A stretch of DNA of 5,657 nt from Planctomycetaceae bacterium (GTDB taxonomy: Bacteria; Planctomycetota; Phycisphaerae; Phycisphaerales; SM1A02). The position numbers and the translations under genes are program-made. The notes beneath the pieces were generated by a model, which had not been told where the DNA came from, ran no database searches, and saw only the letters and a program-made list of their open reading frames with translations. Each line of letters starts with the position of its first letter. The first letter of the stretch is position 1. This document shows positions 4,124 through 5,657 of the stretch, one piece after another. The stretch is taken from NCBI GenBank assembly GCA_027488265.1, contig JAIYCA010000391.1:1-5657 (forward strand). Direction: 5' to 3'.

Positions 4124-5657
4124 CGAACTGGCAGACCTTTCTCGTTCCAAAGGCGACGAAGGTCCTCAAGCTCGATGCGTTCGGTCACGGTTCCATCGAT
4201 ATCGGTTCGTCGAACGCGTACGCCTTTCGCATCAAATTCCTGCACGAGTTTCGCTGGCGCGCCGCCGAAGCGGGTTTCCAAGCGAAATCCATTTGGCGTA
4301 CGTGTCCAAGTTTCGCGACGTTGCGGCAGTTTCTCGTCGCGCTGATCGAACGCGTAATCGAGGAATTCAATCGTGTCTGGGCCACTCTCGGTCGAACTCT
4401 TCGAGCCAGTGTTTGCCGAGAAATCAGGAAGTAACTGACCGAGTACAACCAGTTCCGCTTGCGAGATGTACGCGGGCGGAACGGGCCACGATTGCGGCTC
4501 GCGCGTGCGTGATTCGCGACCGGAAGAGATCACTTCGATGCGAGGTCGCGGCGAGCCTGCGCTCGGTGCGAGGCGCACGCCTGTTTGTGCGGACGATCGG
4601 CTTGCACGGCGATGTCGCTCGGTCGTTCGCACGCTCCACGATTCGCTCGTGCGATCCCACGTGACGAAGTACCGACTCTGCGCGTCCATCGTGTGCGTTG
4701 GATCGTCGTTCACGATCACGCGCGCGTCGAGCGTGACGAACAGACCCAAAGTCGCGTCATCGCCCTTCAATTCCGCGGCGTCGCGTGAAGCATCAACTTC
4801 GCCGCGCTTTCCTTCACGCACGCGAACCAGCGCGTAACCAAAGTCCTTCTGCGTGCCATTCACATCAGGGCGCCACATGCGATAGCACACCGGATCGGGC
4901 GCGATCGTCGCGCGCAGTTTCGCTTCGGTGAAGCCTGCGACGATTTCAGCACCGAGGCCAAGGAGAGCGGAACGCTCGACCGACTCGGCGAAGACGTCTT
5001 TCACGTCGATCGTTGCGAACGCGCGATCGAGCAGTGGTCGAACGCGCGCGAACTCACTCTCGACAACGATGGTCGCAAAGACGAGGTATGCGTCCGGTCC
5101 GTTTGGGATGACCAAATTGCCCGTAATGCCGCGTCCGCCGCCGTCGAGTGGAACGGCGACGTAGATCAGGTGCGCGTCGCGTCCGCCAATCTTGCGCGGC
5201 TCATCAGCAAGCACCTCAACGGTGCCGCCCTTGGCGCGAATCGCCTCGATGTATTCCTTGCACTGGCTTGCCGCGGTGGTTTCGGCCTTCGACGCCGTGA
5301 GGCCGGCAATGCGCATGCGCCAACCCGGGGTATCGCCATCTTCAGAGAGGAGGTAACTGGTTGGGTTCTTCTCAACGCGCACGGTGGTGCCGACCGGGAC
5401 GCGCATCTGGAGCCCAAGGCCCTCTGCTTCAAGTGGTGCCTCCGCGAGACCATCGCCAACAGGCGGCTTCGAGGAGGGTGGAACCGCGGGAGTAGCGCTT
5501 TGGTCCGAGAATGTCAGCCCTGAAGAGGACGCGAGTGCGATCTGCGCTGCAGTGGCCATGCCGAATGGAGACGAGGGCAGCGTGCTCTCCGCGAGCGCGG
5601 TTGGCGCGATGGTGGTGAGCGTTGCGAGTGCGGCTCGCACAATGGCGGTCGCATGAA
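4120..5657 (-). CDS. Exported protein, PsbP/DcrB-like N-terminal half, unknown function; start probably outside window
   Basis: The frame is open to the window edge. The first start inside is GTG at 5638-5640 (506 residues from there), but no Shine-Dalgarno precedes it, and the codons upstream (HATAI) continue the hydrophobic stretch IVRAALATLTTIAPTALA, so the true start is probably beyond 5657. The ALA-ES boundary (about residue 17 counted from the GTG) looks like a signal-peptidase site. After a Ser/Pro-rich spacer (about 35-65), residues 75-215 resemble a PsbP/Mog1/DcrB-type fold: GLQMRVPVGTTVRV, a WRMRIAG strand, a helix, GGRDAHLIYVAVP, and the PDAYLVFATIVVESEF segment with a final FATIDV. 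A second region (about 225-340) ends in YFVTWDRTSESWSV; then comes an Arg/Ser-rich linker (342-385) and a C-terminal segment (388-506) with PPAYISQAELVVLGQLLPDF and a closing LEDLRRLWNEKGLP. I recognise no named family for the whole protein. It is the first visible gene of the coupled operon. Domain assignment is tentative; export is likely. Confidence 0.85.
   Translation of the reverse strand, partial: HATAIVRAALATLTTIAPTALAESTLPSSPFGMATAAQIALASSSGLTFSDQSATPAVPPSSKPPVGDGLAEAPLEAEGLGLQMRVPVGTTVRVEKNPTSYLLSEDGDTPGWRMRIAGLTASKAETTAASQCKEYIEAIRAKGGTVEVLADEPRKIGGRDAHLIYVAVPLDGGGRGITGNLVIPNGPDAYLVFATIVVESEFARVRPLLDRAFATIDVKDVFAESVERSALLGLGAEIVAGFTEAKLRATIAPDPVCYRMWRPDVNGTQKDFGYALVRVREGKRGEVDASRDAAELKGDDATLGLFVTLDARVIVNDDPTHTMDAQSRYFVTWDRTSESWSVRTTERHRRASRSSAQTGVRLAPSAGSPRPRIEVISSGRESRTREPQSWPVPPAYISQAELVVLGQLLPDFSANTGSKSSTESGPDTIEFLDYAFDQRDEKLPQRRETWTRTPNGFRLETRFGGAPAKLVQEFDAKGVRVRRTDIDGTVTERIELEDLRRLWNEKGLPVR

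Noticed and set aside
3519..4664. Plus-strand open frame of 381 codons spanning the lipoprotein and exported-protein genes
   Set aside because: It lies antisense across the junction of two well-supported minus-strand genes, is rich in Arg and Ser with no domain pattern, and has no ribosome-binding site. High G+C and codon bias explain the lack of stops.
1..5657. Mobile elements, CRISPR arrays, toxin-antitoxin or phage-defence genes
   Set aside because: I found no transposase, integrase, terminal inverted repeats, regularly spaced direct repeats, or small overlapping gene pairs of that kind.

Overview
The window looks like a piece of a high-GC bacterial chromosome, or a short metagenomic contig, because both ends cut through genes. 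All well-supported genes are on the minus strand. A lipobox lipoprotein and a protein with an exported-looking N-terminus suggest a diderm. The style of the uncharacterised proteins reminds me of Planctomycetota, perhaps Phycisphaerae, but that is an impression and nothing in the window proves it. There are no rRNA or tRNA genes, insertion sequences or CRISPR arrays.

Left part (1-828, minus strand). This holds the N-terminal 75 residues of a sugar-type substrate-binding protein (1-227), a 214-base gap with one doubtful 45-residue ORF and a hairpin (228-441), and a complete small cupin (442-828). The first 180 bases are about 74% G+C, against roughly 60% elsewhere.

Middle (829-1215). This stretch has no convincing gene. 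Near the cupin start it carries inverted repeats (856-874, 901-920). Just past the end of the large operon it carries overlapping GC-rich hairpins (1165-1228). A 77-codon plus-strand ORF (922-1155) is the only coding candidate, and it is weak.

Right part (5657 down to 1216, minus strand). Four genes read in one direction, and each overlaps the next by exactly 4 bases (ATGA at 4120-4123, GTGA at 3254-3257, GTGA at 2487-2490). In order of transcription they are: an exported two-part protein of unknown function whose start probably lies beyond the window, a lipoprotein of unknown function, a soluble family-2 glycosyltransferase of the polyprenyl-phosphate sugar transferase type, and a 424-residue protein that looks like a shortened, divergent relative of the bacillithiol cysteine-adding enzyme BshC. 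The 4-base overlaps imply translational coupling and a shared task, most likely in the cell envelope or in making a glycosylated small molecule or lipid. This cassette is the most interesting part of the window. Its function cannot be settled from sequence alone.
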